Shown here: positions 58,049 to 64,000 of the stretch, one piece after another
How positions within the stretch are numbered: position 1 is the stretch's first letter
How the letters are laid out: every line of letters begins with the position of its first letter
DNA from: Solirubrobacter pauli
GTDB lineage: Bacteria > Actinomycetota > Thermoleophilia > Solirubrobacterales > Solirubrobacteraceae
Length of the DNA: 64,000 nucleotides
Assembly: GCF_003633755.1 (NCBI RefSeq)
Contig: NZ_RBIL01000001.1
Location: 3,891,426 to 3,955,425 of the forward strand
Reading direction: 5' to 3'
Notes under the pieces: generated by a model
What the model was told of the DNA's origin: nothing
The model's database searches: none
The model's input: only the letters and a program-made list of their open reading frames with translations
Position numbers and translations under genes: made by a program

Positions 58049-59260
58049 ATGAACGTGCGCCGCATGACCGAGACGACGATCTACGTCGCGCTGAGCGCGG
58101 CCCTCGGGTTCGTCTCGTTCCTCGTCCTGTCGATCTCGCTCGTGATCGGCATCCCCACCTTGCTGGTGGCGCTGGCCGGCGCACCGCTGATCGCCCTGGC
58201 GTTCTTCACCGCGCACGTCCTCGCGCGGATCGAACGCCGCCGCGCCGCCGCCCTCCTCGGCATCGACTTCCCCACCCGCGCGTTCCCCCGCGAGGGCTCG
58301 GTGCCGGTGCGGGCGGTGGCGTGGATGAGCTCGCGCGGCGCGTGGATGGAGATGCTCTACGCGCTCGTCGCGCTCCCGGTCGTCGGGATCTTCGGCGCCG
58401 GGCTCGTGTTCTGGGCCTGGGGCGCCGCGATCGGCCTGCTCAGCTATCCGCTGTGGGGTTGGGCGACGCCGGGCGACGACGTCTTCGGCCTCAGCTACGT
58501 CCCGGCCGCGTTCCTGCACGTGCTGCTCGGCATGGCCGCGCTGGGCGCCGCGCCGTGGCTGGCCCGCGGCGCCGCCGCGGTGCAGCTGGCGATGGCCCGG
58601 CTCCTGCTGGAGCCGGGGGAGCGCGAGCGGCTCACCGCCCGCGTGGACACGCTGGAGGAGACGCGCGCCGGCATGGTCGCCGCCGCCGACGCCGAGCGGC
58701 GCCGGATCGAGCGCGACCTGCACGACGGCGCGCAGCAGCGCCTCGTCGCCCTGGCGATGACGCTGGGCCGCGCCCGGGCCTCCGAGGATCCCGTGCACAC
58801 GCAGCGGCTCGTCGCCGAGGCGCACGGCGAGGCCAAGGAGGCGCTCGTGGAGCTGCGCAACCTGGCGCGCGGCATCCATCCCGCCGTGCTGACCGACCGG
58901 GGCCTGGACGCGGCGGTGTCCGCGCTCGCCGCGCGCTGCCCCGTGCCCGTGGCCGTCGACGTCGACCTGCCACGCCGCTGCAGCCCCGGCAGCGAGGCGA
59001 TCGCCTACTTCTTCGTCGCCGAGGCGCTCACCAACGTCGCCAAGCACGCGCAGGCGTCCCGTGCGTGGCTCAGCGCCGAGCTCCAGGGCGACCGGCTGGT
59101 CGTCGAGGTGCTCGACAACGGGATCGGCGGCGCGGAGCTCAACGGGACCGGCCTGGTGGGACTGCGCGACCGCGTCCGGGCCGTGGATGGTGAGATGACG
59201 GTTGTGAGCCCACTAGGACACGGAACCAACCTGCGCGTGGAGTTGCCATGCGAGCGGTGA
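58049..59260 (+). CDS. Sensor histidine kinase, LiaS/NarX-like
   Basis: 403 aa from ATG 58049. Four N-terminal membrane helices (TIYVALSAALGFVSFLVLSI, TLLVALAGAPLIALAFFTAH, MLYALVALPVVGIFGAGLVF, FLHVLLGMAALGAAPWLARG) with almost no extracellular sensor loop, a coiled linker, then HisKA_3 with the phospho-His in ERDLHDGAQQRLV and HATPase with AEALTNVAKHAQA, VLDNGIGGA and GTGLVGLRDRV. The DUF4153/LiaF-like context with PspA suggests envelope-stress sensing. It overlaps the regulator gene by 13 bp. Confidence 0.91.
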   Translation: MNVRRMTETTIYVALSAALGFVSFLVLSISLVIGIPTLLVALAGAPLIALAFFTAHVLARIERRRAAALLGIDFPTRAFPREGSVPVRAVAWMSSRGAWMEMLYALVALPVVGIFGAGLVFWAWGAAIGLLSYPLWGWATPGDDVFGLSYVPAAFLHVLLGMAALGAAPWLARGAAAVQLAMARLLLEPGERERLTARVDTLEETRAGMVAAADAERRRIERDLHDGAQQRLVALAMTLGRARASEDPVHTQRLVAEAHGEAKEALVELRNLARGIHPAVLTDRGLDAAVSALAARCPVPVAVDVDLPRRCSPGSEAIAYFFVAEALTNVAKHAQASRAWLSAELQGDRLVVEVLDNGIGGAELNGTGLVGLRDRVRAVDGEMTVVSPLGHGTNLRVELPCER

Positions 59261-59910
59261 TCGCCGAGGACGCGGTGCTGCTGCGCGAGGGCCTCGTGCG
59301 GCTGCTCGAGGAAGGCGGCTTCGACGTCGTCGCGTGCGTCGACAACGGCGAGGACCTCCTGCGCGCCGTCGAGCAGCACCAGCCGGACGTGTGCGTCGTC
59401 GACGTGCGCATGCCGCCCACCTTCAACGACGAGGGCGTCAAGGCCGCGCTCGTGATCCGGCGGCAGTGGCCGGACGTCGCGATCCTGATGCTCTCCCAGT
59501 ACGTCGAGGAGCGCTACGCGGTCGACCTGATCGCCGGCGACTCGCGCGGCATCGGCTACCTGCTCAAGGACCGGGTGGCGGACGTGCGCGAGTTCCTCGA
59601 GGCACTCCGCCGCGTCGCCATGGGCGGCGCCGCGCTGGACCCCGAGGTCGTCACCCAGCTGCTCGTGCGCTCAGGCAAGCAGGACCCGCTCGAGCAGCTC
59701 TCCCCGCGTGAGCGCGAGGTGCTCGGCCTGATGGCCGAGGGCCGCACGAACGGCCTGATCGCCGAGGCGCTCGTCGTCACCGAGGGCGCCGTCGAGAAGC
59801 ACGTCACGAATATCTTCAACAAGCTCGGGCTGCCCCCGGCCGACCAGGCGCACCGTCGCGTCCTGGCCGTCCTGCGCTACCTCGAGCACGGGACGGACAA
59901 TCACGCATGA
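59248..59910 (+). CDS. NarL/LiaR-family response regulator
   Basis: 220 aa. The receiver has IAEDAVLLREGLVRLLEEGG, phospho-Asp in VCVVDVRMPP, IGYLLKDRVADV with the Lys; the LuxR HTH is LSPREREVLGLMAEGRTNGL, IAEALVVTEGAVEKHVTNIF. It is the partner of the overlapping kinase gene and, by analogy with LiaSR, may control the psp genes and the DUF4097 protein that follows with an ATGA overlap. Confidence 0.92.
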   Translation: MRAVIAEDAVLLREGLVRLLEEGGFDVVACVDNGEDLLRAVEQHQPDVCVVDVRMPPTFNDEGVKAALVIRRQWPDVAILMLSQYVEERYAVDLIAGDSRGIGYLLKDRVADVREFLEALRRVAMGGAALDPEVVTQLLVRSGKQDPLEQLSPREREVLGLMAEGRTNGLIAEALVVTEGAVEKHVTNIFNKLGLPPADQAHRRVLAVLRYLEHGTDNHA

Positions 59911-60683
59911 CCCGCCGCACGGATCGTCGCTTCGCGCTGCTCGCCGGGGGCGGGCTGGCCGTCTTCTTCGCCCTCTGCGCGGCCATGTCGGTCGCGTCAT
60001 GGAGCGTCGGGACGGTCGAGGGCACCTCGTCCCGCACGATTGCCGGGAGCGTGGAGCAGCTGATGGTGGAGGCCGCCAACGGCGACGTGACGATCCTGCG
60101 GTCCGACGACGGCGCCATCCACGTCGATGGCCGCGCGGAAGGGACGCTGCACGCTCCCGCCCCGCGGATCGACGTGGACGGCTCGCTGGTGCGGGTCAAC
60201 GCCAACTGCCCTGTGTGGGGCTTCGGCGAGTGCCACAGCAAGGTCACTCTGCGCGTGCCCGCGACGACGGCCGTGACGGTCGACGCGGGCTCGGGCGACA
60301 TCGTCGCGCAGGATCTCGGCGGCGATGCGGATCTGCACACCTCCTCGGGCGACATCGCCGTCGACGGCGGCGCTGGCGACGTGAGCCTGGACACCGGCTC
60401 CGGCGACATCGTTGCGCGCGGCCTGCGCGGGGAGCGCGCGATCGCCGAGACCGCCTCGGGTGACGTGGACCTGCGCTTCGCGGTGGCGCCCCGCAACGCC
60501 GACGCCAACACCGGATCGGGCGACATCCGCATCCTCGTCCCGACCGGCGTCGAGAAGTACGACGTGGACTGGGACACCGGGAGTGGCGACGGGAACATCG
60601 GCGTTCCCGACAACGACGGCTCGGACCGCCGGCTGCGCGCCGACACGGGCTCGGGCGACATCGTCGTCGACTACGGCGGGTAG
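59907..60683 (+). CDS. DUF4097 beta-helix-like membrane-anchored protein
   Basis: 258 aa, coupled to the regulator gene. One N-terminal transmembrane helix (FALLAGGGLAVFFALCAAMS) is followed by an extracellular right-handed beta repeat with recurrent GSGDIV/SGDIAV turns (VDAGSGDIVAQDLGG, LHTSSGDIAVDGG, LDTGSGDIVARGL, ANTGSGDIRILVP, ADTGSGDIVVDYG). DUF4097 proteins of Lia-type systems act in feedback with the kinase; here the same neighbourhood supports such a role. Two Cys (NANCPVWGFGECHSK) may form a disulfide. Confidence 0.85.
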   Translation: MTRRTDRRFALLAGGGLAVFFALCAAMSVASWSVGTVEGTSSRTIAGSVEQLMVEAANGDVTILRSDDGAIHVDGRAEGTLHAPAPRIDVDGSLVRVNANCPVWGFGECHSKVTLRVPATTAVTVDAGSGDIVAQDLGGDADLHTSSGDIAVDGGAGDVSLDTGSGDIVARGLRGERAIAETASGDVDLRFAVAPRNADANTGSGDIRILVPTGVEKYDVDWDTGSGDGNIGVPDNDGSDRRLRADTGSGDIVVDYGG

Positions 60684-60695
60684 CCTCCGGCGGCG

Positions 60696-61424
60696 ATGAG
60701 CGCCGCTGACGACCTGGACGCGTACTTCAGCGACTTCTACCTGCGGATCTACGCGCACTCGGACCCCGCCGACGACGCGGCGGAGGCCCTTGCCGCCGCG
60801 CGGCTCGCGAAGGCCGCGCCGGAGCACGAGGTCCTCGACGTCGGCTGCGGGTTCGGCCGTCACTGCGTGCCGCTCGCCGAGGCGGGCTACCGGGTCACCG
60901 GCGTGGATCGGTCGCAGACGCTGCTCGACGAGGCGCGCCGCCGCGCCGGCTCGCAGCGCTGGCCCAAGTTCGCGCGCGCCGACTACCGCGAGCTGCCGTT
61001 CGCCGACGACCGGTTCGACGCCGCGTTGAACCTGTTCTCACTCGGCTACCAGGAGGACGCGAACGTGCTCGCGGAGACCCGGCGCGTGCTCAAGCCCGGC
61101 GGCAGGCTGGTGCTCGAGTCCCAGCACCGCGACCAGCTCGTGCGCACGTGGCAGGACAACGACTGGCGGCTCGTGGGTGAGGGGCGCCTGCTCCTGGAGC
61201 GGCGCACGTTCGATCCCGTCGAGGGCGTGACGCAGACCATCCAGACGTTGATCGAGGCCGGCGGCGAGCGCGAGTCGCGGCCGACGACGGCCCGGATCTA
61301 CACCGCGTCCGAGCTCGTCGCCCTCCTGCGTGCGGCCGGCTTCGACGAGGTCAAGTGCTGGGGCGGCTACGAGCACGAGCCGTTCACGCCCGACAGCCGC
61401 CTCGTCGTCGTGGCGACGGCCTAG
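60696..61424 (+). CDS. Class I SAM-dependent methyltransferase
   Basis: 242 aa. Motif I is VLDVGCGFGRHCVPLAEAGY, motif II VTGVDRSQTLLDEARRR, motif III FAADDRFDAALNLFSLGY-like sequence at residues about 105-125, then VLKPGGRLVLESQHRDQLV. The small-molecule or protein substrate is unknown. It follows the DUF4097 gene by 12 bp and ends convergently on PspAB with a 4-bp overlap. Confidence 0.87.
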   Translation: MSAADDLDAYFSDFYLRIYAHSDPADDAAEALAAARLAKAAPEHEVLDVGCGFGRHCVPLAEAGYRVTGVDRSQTLLDEARRRAGSQRWPKFARADYRELPFADDRFDAALNLFSLGYQEDANVLAETRRVLKPGGRLVLESQHRDQLVRTWQDNDWRLVGEGRLLLERRTFDPVEGVTQTIQTLIEAGGERESRPTTARIYTASELVALLRAAGFDEVKCWGGYEHEPFTPDSRLVVVATA

Positions 61425-61993
61425 ATGGGGATGCCCCAGAGGGGGAACCAGCGCTCGAGCTCGGGCTCGATCGGCAGGTCGGCGCCGATCTGGGCCTTCA
61501 GGCGCAGCTCGCGCTCGTTGTCGCGCTGCTGCTCGCCGCCGGAGGGCACGAACGGGTAGAAGCCGCCGCGCTTGTAGTTGTAGATCCAGTAGACGCGGCG
61601 GTCACGCGCGTCCTTCAACGCGAACACGGCGCAGAGGACCCGTTCGCCGTAGCCGCCGCCCTGGATCGCGGTGGAGACCGCGTTGATCCCGACGACGAGG
61701 TCCTCCATGTCGGGGTCGTTGAGGATCATCCAGCGGTAGCCGAACTCGTCGTCGTCGGAGGTGACGGTGGTGCCCGTCTCCTCGCCGGTCGCGTTGACGA
61801 CCTCCTCCATGTCCTTGACGATGCCCTCGAAGTCGGCGGTCGCCAGCGGCTGGAAGACGATCGCGGCCTTGCCGGTGGTCGTCAGCTCGAGCTCCATCTC
61901 GAGCTTGATGTACGCCGTGGACATGGCGAACAGCCGGTCCGCGGCAGGCTGCTTGAGCTCGCGCTTGCCGCGGAGGATGTCGAAGAGGCCCAT
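61421..61993 (-). CDS. PspA-associated protein PspAB
   Basis: 190 aa. MGLFDILRGKRELKQPAADR, LFAMSTAYIKLEMELELTTT, GKAAIVFQPLATADFEGIVK, and GGFYPFVPSGGEQQRDNERE match the PspAB family, soluble proteins that occur with PspA and PspAA. It precedes, on the same strand, nothing but its stop; upstream lies the HtpX gene, 9 bp away, so htpX and pspAB form an operon read toward the methyltransferase gene. Confidence 0.87.
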   Translation of the reverse strand: MGLFDILRGKRELKQPAADRLFAMSTAYIKLEMELELTTTGKAAIVFQPLATADFEGIVKDMEEVVNATGEETGTTVTSDDDEFGYRWMILNDPDMEDLVVGINAVSTAIQGGGYGERVLCAVFALKDARDRRVYWIYNYKRGGFYPFVPSGGEQQRDNERELRLKAQIGADLPIEPELERWFPLWGIPI

Positions 61994-62002
61994 ACCGGGA
62001 GA

Positions 62003-62893
62003 CTAGACCCGCTGGCCCTGCAGCTGCGCCTCGAGGCGGGAGAGGGCCTCGATGCGCTTCTCCATCGGCGGGTGCGTGGCGAACAGGCCGCCGATGCTCG
62101 TCGGGAAGATGAAGAACGCGTTCAGCTCGCTCGCCGAGCGCAGGTCCTTCTGCGGGATCTGGCCCATGCCGCTCGAGATCTTGTACAGGGCGCTGGAGAG
62201 CGCGCTCGGCCGGCCCGTGATCAGCGCCGCGCCGCGGTCGGCCGCGAACTCGCGGTACCGGGACAGCGCCTGGATGAGCAGGAACGAGACGAAGTACACG
62301 ACGATCGAGACGAGGAACAGGACCAGGAAGCTCGGGTTGTCGTCGTCGTCCGAGGACGAGCCACCGCCGAAGAAGAAGCCGAACTGGACGATGTAGGCGG
62401 CGATCGTGGCGAAGAAGGACGCCACGGTCATGATCGCCACGTCACGGTTGGCGACGTGCGTGAGCTCGTGCGCCATGACGCCCTCGAGCTCCGCGGGCGT
62501 GAGCAGCTCCATGATGCCCGTGGTGGCGCACACGGTCGCCTTCTTCGGCGAGCGGCCGAGGGCGAAGGCGTTGGGCATGCGCGTGTTGGCGATCGCGACC
62601 TGCGGCTTCGGCAGGTCGGCCTGGACGCACAGCCGGTCGATCATCGCGTGCAGCTGCGGCGCTTCCTGCGGCGTGACCACGCGGGCGCCCATGGCCGCCA
62701 GCGCGAGCTTGTCCGACGTGAAGAACTGCAACGCCGCCAAGCCGCCGAGGATCACGATCATCAGGACCGCGCTCTTGAGGAACAGGAACAGCACCGCGCC
62801 CAGCGCGACATACACAGCGCCGAGCAGGAACAACGTGACGGCCATGCGGATCTGCAGGCCGGTGTCCTTGCCGAAGGATGTGGGTCTGGGCAT
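62003..62893 (-). CDS. htpX: HtpX-type membrane zinc metalloprotease
   Basis: 296 aa from ATG 62893 (ATG 62905 also possible). Two N-terminal helices (MAVTLFLLGAVYVALGAVLF, SAVLMIVILGGLAALQFFTS), PQVAIANTRMPNAFALGRSP, the zinc site VMAHELTHVANRD, two further helices, and the third ligand in SRYREFAADRGAALITGRP; the end FATHPPMEKRIEAL is also conserved. It degrades misfolded membrane proteins and pairs with PspAB, in line with membrane-stress function for the whole segment. Confidence 0.93.
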   Translation of the reverse strand: MPRPTSFGKDTGLQIRMAVTLFLLGAVYVALGAVLFLFLKSAVLMIVILGGLAALQFFTSDKLALAAMGARVVTPQEAPQLHAMIDRLCVQADLPKPQVAIANTRMPNAFALGRSPKKATVCATTGIMELLTPAELEGVMAHELTHVANRDVAIMTVASFFATIAAYIVQFGFFFGGGSSSDDDDNPSFLVLFLVSIVVYFVSFLLIQALSRYREFAADRGAALITGRPSALSSALYKISSGMGQIPQKDLRSASELNAFFIFPTSIGGLFATHPPMEKRIEALSRLEAQLQGQRV

Positions 62894-63002
62894 CTGGCTT
62901 CTCATTTTCGCAGCAGGCCGCCAGGCCTTATGAAGATTTAGCCCTGCACCTTGCAGGCAAGCCTGCAGACCGCGCGCGAACTGCGGATAGCCTGGACCGC
63001 CG

Positions 63003-64000
63003 ATGCAGTCGCGTGCGGTCTGGGCCGCTGCTGTATTCCTGTGCTTGGTGCTGCCCGCGGTCGCGATCGCGCAGCAGAGCTCGGGACAGCTCCAAAAGAA
63101 GATCGATCGCAACAACTCGCTGATCGGCGGGCACAAAGCCCGTGAGCGCGTGCTGACGAGTGACATCACGTCGCAGACGAAGCGCATCGGCGGGTTGCAG
63201 TCCGACATCGACCGGCTCTCCGCTCGCCAGCAGAAGCTGCAGACGTCGCTGGACGCCAAGCGCGCCGAGCTGGCCGTCGTGCAGCGCAAGCTGCGCAGCG
63301 AGCGCGCCCGGCTCACGCGTCTGAAGGCGCGGCTGGTGGTCGTGCGCCACACGCTCGCCCAGCGCCTGCTCGACCTCTACAAGGCCGGCGACCCGGACCT
63401 GATCTCGGTCGTGCTCAACGCCGACGGCTTCGAGGACCTGCTCAGCCGCACCGAGTTCATGACCCGCATCTCCCGCCAGGACGCGAAGATCATGAACATC
63501 GTCGCGTCGGCCAAGCGGGACGCGACCGCGACCGAGGCCCGGCTCGACACGCTCGAGGCCAAGGAGGCGAAGGTCGCCGCCGCGATCGAGTCCGAGCGCG
63601 ACGAGGTGTCCACCGTGCGGGTCGGGCTCGTCGACCGCCGCGAGCGGATCGAGACCGCCCGCAGCACGAAGGTCGCGCTGCTGCGCGGCTCGCGGGAGCG
63701 TCGTCACGAGCTCGAGGACGACGTCGCCGACCTGCGTGACGCGCAGGCCAAGGTCCAGGCCCGGCTCGCGCGCCTCTCCGGCGGCCCCGCCACGGCCGGC
63801 CCGATCAAGCCCGGCCAGGGCGGCCTGATCTGGCCCGTCAACGGCCCGATCACGTCGCCGTTCTGCGAGTCCCGCGCCTGGGAGTCCTGCCACCCGGGCA
63901 TCGACATCGGCGTCCCGGCGGGCACGCCGATCCGCGCCGCGGCGTCCGGCAAGGTCGTCCTCATCCAGGGCGAGGCGGCCTCCGGCGGCTACGGCAACTT
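63003..64000 (+). CDS. M23-family peptidoglycan peptidase with EnvC-like coiled coil (partial)
   Basis: The frame is open to the window edge, so the C-terminus is missing (332 codons seen). Signal peptide MQSRAVWAAAVFLCLVLPAV with cleavage near AIAQQ; a long coiled coil (LQSDIDRLSARQQKLQTSLD, LRSERARLTRLKARLVVVRH, TLAQRLLDLYKAGDPDLISV) typical of EnvC/NlpD-like regulators; then the M23 domain: WPVNGPITSPFCE and CHPGIDIGVPAGTPI with the HxGxD zinc motif near residue 298. It cuts peptidoglycan cross-links or activates amidases. Confidence 0.9.
   Translation, partial: MQSRAVWAAAVFLCLVLPAVAIAQQSSGQLQKKIDRNNSLIGGHKARERVLTSDITSQTKRIGGLQSDIDRLSARQQKLQTSLDAKRAELAVVQRKLRSERARLTRLKARLVVVRHTLAQRLLDLYKAGDPDLISVVLNADGFEDLLSRTEFMTRISRQDAKIMNIVASAKRDATATEARLDTLEAKEAKVAAAIESERDEVSTVRVGLVDRRERIETARSTKVALLRGSRERRHELEDDVADLRDAQAKVQARLARLSGGPATAGPIKPGQGGLIWPVNGPITSPFCESRAWESCHPGIDIGVPAGTPIRAAASGKVVLIQGEAASGGYGN

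Overview
The window is chromosomal DNA of a very GC-rich actinobacterium. Near-continuous GC-biased third codon positions, GTG and TTG starts, ATGA stop/start overlaps, PspA-PspAA and PspAB genes, a c-di-AMP riboswitch ahead of a cell-wall hydrolase, and a C-terminal secreted-protein domain that I recognise from Solirubrobacterales suggest a Solirubrobacter/Conexibacter-like member of class Thermoleophilia. The placement is inferred from gene content only; there is no rRNA and just one tRNA.

Layout. 1-6515: nucleoside salvage (end of thymidine phosphorylase, adenosine deaminase) coupled to a BMP-type nucleoside ABC importer. 6553-7802: a small lipoprotein, a stand-alone receiver and a DUF4031 protein. 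8068-10950: a promoter and a secreted GH43-like/discoidin protein of mixed composition. 11022-11334: a decayed sugar-binding-protein gene. 11434-33271: an accessory island lying between two near-identical 21-bp direct repeats, the right one about 80 bp from a tRNA-Thr gene. 33352-47930: housekeeping and signalling genes (GGDEF/EAL protein, nucleotide-sugar reductase, PlsC-GpsA fusion, two ECF sigma factors with RskA-type anti-sigma, TetR/DrrAB-like exporter, rhomboid, BtuF-like protein, PCD, CBS/CNNM transporter, spore-photoproduct-lyase-like radical SAM enzyme). 48064-53668: 3-hydroxyacyl-CoA dehydrogenase, FHA protein, MDR oxidoreductase, exonuclease VII with an HD-GYP gene between its subunit genes. 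53711-54213: a very large nested palindrome. 54451-64000: cell envelope and membrane stress (cell-wall-binding lipoprotein, riboswitch plus NlpC/P60-like enzyme, PspA-PspAA, Lia-like two-component system, DUF4097, methyltransferase, PspAB, HtpX, M23 peptidase).

The most interesting region is the island. It encodes a large SARP regulator (winged helix, BTAD, cyclase-like, NB-ARC, TPR), a GrpE-zinc ribbon-TPR protein, and a tightly overlapping operon: 41-aa protein, unknown protein, 1088-aa FtsK/EccC-like ATPase, WXG100-like coiled-coil proteins, PH-like protein, small membrane protein. Five places in the island carry direct heptamers TCAG(C/T)G(G/A) repeated every 11 bp, the classical SARP operator geometry, each placed ahead of an island transcription unit. 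I infer that the SARP protein controls the whole island and that the island encodes an undescribed FtsK/WXG100-type translocation or conflict system. No integrase or transposase is visible.
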